Below, one piece after another: positions 61,301-64,000 of a DNA stretch of 64,000 nucleotides. The stretch spans positions 22,191,230 through 22,255,229 of the forward strand of contig CM041535.1 of assembly GCA_023238725.1 (NCBI GenBank). The letters run 5' to 3'. Made by a program: the position numbers and the translations under genes. The notes under the pieces were generated by a model. That model was not told the origin of the DNA, did no database searches, and saw nothing but the letters and a program-made list of their open reading frames with translations. Origin of the DNA: Scortum barcoo. Lineage: Eukaryota > Chordata > Actinopteri > Centrarchiformes > Terapontidae. How positions within the stretch are numbered: the first letter of the stretch is position 1; every line of letters starts with the position of its first letter.

Positions 61301-64000
61301 CTTTGATATAAAAACCTTCAAATGACAAGTGTGCTTGATGTAAAGTTGATTTCGCAACTGTTTTGGATGAGATGAGGCAGTGTGAATATAATATCTCATT
61401 GATGTCATAATCATCATTAATGCCCCTTCTAAATTTGTAACTCGCGGCAGAATGAGAGTGAAGAACTAAGTACGACTATTGCAATAGGTCAATTCTTTAG
61501 ACCCAGTAATGTTCTTCACTAACAAAGGAGTCTGAGAAACCTGCCTATCAATATATAAATATAACACATTTCTTTAATTTCATTATTTCACTGTCAGTCT
61601 CTATTTTACAGAAACGCAAATACTCAGAAACGTGTGTTAGTCCTGTTGCTGTATTTAATTTTGATACTTTTTGCAAGGTTGAAAATTAGTTTTAATTATG
61701 CTGGCTTGTTAGCTTGACTTATGTGCTTGATAATCAGGTTGATGGTATAATAAGGCACATTACAGGTGAACTTTTTCTTTCTGTGGGGAATTCTGCGAGC
61801 ATTCAAGGAACCAAAGACTTTTTTTTTTTTTTAGGAAATACTGCTGAGCTGTAGTTCTCTGCAGCAAAGCCCCTGATGAGTTTGTGATGAAAGAAAAGTC
61901 TGATGCCTTTACTTGTCAAAAATGTAAATTTTTTTTTTAAAAAGGGGTGAACAATTTCAAAGTTAAACTCTTTGCTAAAGTCACTGGTTATAATGCGGCA
62001 ATACTGAAGTTGTTTCAGTGTTTCATAAACTGGGGAAGAATACAGTGGTTCTCTCTCACCATGACTTCCTGGCTCAGCCCTGTGCTTTCTGCGCCTGCTT
62101 TATTTAATGTTTCCGACTCGGAGAGTGATCAAACTCTTCCAAACTTTGTCAGAAATTTCGACTGTGCTTTGAGGCCAAGGCCTGATGGTCTTTGAACACT
62201 GATGGGTATGCACCACAGTGTTAAACTTCTTTTCAGCCAAAATATTTGGTAATGTCAAGGAGGAGCGAGGTTTATATGCTTAAAGAGCGTTGAATATTCA
62301 CCTGGAACTGAGGTAGTCAATTCCAGTTACACCTTGAAAGCAGATTAGGGGGCTAACTCCTTAAGTTTTGCCATCATTACAGACTGAGGGGTAGAGGGAA
62401 AGTCAAAGAAAGTGAGACAATGACACTGAACACCCAAAATATTTATTAAAATTGGAATTTGATAGTTTTCAATTTGACCTTGGTTGACTGGCGATGTTTG
62501 TCGATACATTTAGGAAAAGTCAGAGGAACATTAACGCACTTTGCCCGCACTGCAATCCCAAAACTATCAACCCAATCTGCCTGTCCTTCAAACAATCTAC
62601 AGAGGCATCTTTATAAAACTTTTAACGGCCGTGATTTCTTTGAAGTGGAAACTTGCTCTGTAGACGGATTTGTATAATCCCCCCAATTCACTTGCTGTAC
62701 TGTGAGAAGGCCTGTTTTTTTTACTGGAGATAGCAAGCGCCTCCACCCGCGCAGAGAGCTTAACCGCAACGTCTCAGGCCTCTTCTCTCTTCTCTCCGTC
62801 TCCTCTCTTTGTCTTCCCTTTGCCGCCGCAAACACACAAACAAACCCTGCCTGTACACGCATTTAATAAAATATGCCCTTTTTTCCCAGGCTTTTACCTC
62901 CGCAGCCATGCCTTCTGCTTGGTCCACTCTGACCAATTTCTCCCACGTGGTATTACTTGGTCAACCTGATCTCATAAAAGATTCACAGACAGTTTACATG
63001 CACCAGATCACATCGCATGCATTATGCAGTGCGCCGTGTGGTGTGGTTCCCCAATCCCCTTCCCCTCCTTTCCTAGACATCCTGACTTCAGACCCTTCAG
63101 TTTCTTCGTCCTTCGCCCTCTCATTACGATTTCTCTCGCCGCTCGCTCTTCCCTTTCTTTCTTTCCTTCTTTATTCCCCCATCTTGTTTTTGCTTCCTCT
63201 TTACACGCAATTCTTCCTCCAGTGACCCCTCACCCCCAGCCTTCTGATTTCCCTCCTACTTTCCTTTCTCTCTGCAGCTAGAGGTGAAAAGTTTGACTCT
63301 TGATACTGCTACATCATGAAAAGCTTCCAGCACAGAGCGAGACCACCCTCTGAGCTCGATCTGCAATTCTGTTTCTTTCTTTCTCTCTCTCTCTCTCTCC
63401 GCTCGCTCTGTAGGCCTCGCTCTCAGATCGCAAATCTCTTTCTTCTTCTTCTCTCTGTTTCTTTCCCCTTTTCACCAATTCCATCCGTCTGTGTCAGCGA
63501 GGCCTTTCACTCGGTGGACGTCATTTTCTATCATTTTCGCGACACGATTTTCGAGCGTCTTCGTTTGTTCGCCCTCGCCTCCGCACCGGCTCAGGCTATT
63601 TTTTTCCTCAGAACACGATGTGAGATATGTTAATCGAAGACAGCAGGATAACGTTCACCTTGAAGGAAATGCTGTTTTTGCTTGACCCTCCCGTCTTTCC
63701 CCAACTAACTTTACTGCAAGTAACTGAAACTGCAAGTTCCTGTATATGCAAAGTTTAAGTTAACATGCACTATTATTATTATAGTTATAGTTATTATAAT
63801 AACTTGTTTGCACTTTGCGACTGTGACAAGGATCAGGAAAAAAATATTTGTTTATCTCAAAGAAATTGACATAAATCTTGATCAGTAAATTAATGGATGT
63901 CATTTAGGAATAAAGGCAAGAAAATTAGAAAAAGTGTCCAAATCTCATCTTTCTTGACTCTTTAACTGCCTTGTTTGTTCGTGACTTGCTTTTTCTGTTA
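61301..64000. other. Intronic sequence with pyrimidine tract at the right end
   Basis: 63050-63480 is strongly C/T-rich with a (TC)n at 63382-63399. CpG-containing sequence follows at 63495-63600. The 138-codon frame at 62809-63225 (+) runs through the CT-rich DNA and has no domain features. No gene seen. Confidence 0.5.

Larger units (their letters stand above)
29744..64000 (-). other. grid2: grid2 intron 1 (partial, at least 34.2 kb)
   Basis: Inferred from the exon at 29588-29743: higher coordinates are upstream in the transcript. No minus-strand frame shows a signal peptide followed by the family's Asp-Ser-Ile-Ile-His-Ile-Gly start and a GT donor, so exon 1 and the promoter should lie beyond 64000. 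An alternative first exon within this stretch cannot be excluded. Confidence 0.75.

Overview
This window looks like nuclear DNA of a teleost fish, and nearly all of it is intron. The signs are a single exon of a vertebrate gene with normal splice sites, abundant (CA)n, (GA)n and (GATA)n microsatellites, long pyrimidine/purine tracts, and LINE and tRNA-derived SINE remnants of kinds common in fish. There are no operons, CRISPR arrays, phage genes or other prokaryotic features.

The one protein-coding feature I can support is a 156-bp exon on the minus strand at 29588-29743. It encodes 52 residues (counting two codons split by introns) that match the start of the amino-terminal domain of the delta-type ionotropic glutamate receptor GluD2. 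The gene is therefore grid2, and by position in the protein this is exon 2. Everything to the right (29744-64000) is upstream intron 1 and everything to the left (1-29587) is downstream intron 2. Both introns run off the window. I saw no exon 1 (signal peptide) and no exon 3. Coding sequence is about 0.24% of the window, which fits the very large introns known for this gene.

Layout by region. 1-29587 (intron 2): a LINE-2-like 3' tail at about 5130-5386, a very short tRNA-Leu-derived SINE at 13090-13247, several microsatellites, pyrimidine-rich tracts at 14.6-15.6 kb, a degenerate CAGACAGG-rich patch near 26 kb and a perfect inverted repeat at 24.97 kb. 29588-29743: grid2 exon. 29744-64000 (intron 1): a 91-bp perfect (TATC)n array at 31.5 kb, a second SINE of V-SINE-like layout at 43613-44005, a compact hairpin at 45190-45245, a broken 5'-truncated LINE reverse-transcriptase fragment at about 45290-46346, a strong CTCF-like motif at 48833-48846, a CpG-dense patch at 55.0-56.3 kb, a probable third SINE-like fragment near 61.1-61.3 kb, and many pyrimidine tracts.

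I found no evidence for a previously undescribed multigene system. The more interesting signals are small: the tRNA-Leu SINE with a 12-bp duplication in its anticodon arm and a LINE-like tail, the hairpin next to the LINE fragment, the CTCF-like site, the CpG patch inside intron 1, and the in-frame-skippable grid2 exon that carries a residue reported to contact cerebellin. Long open frames in the pyrimidine tracts are compositional artefacts.
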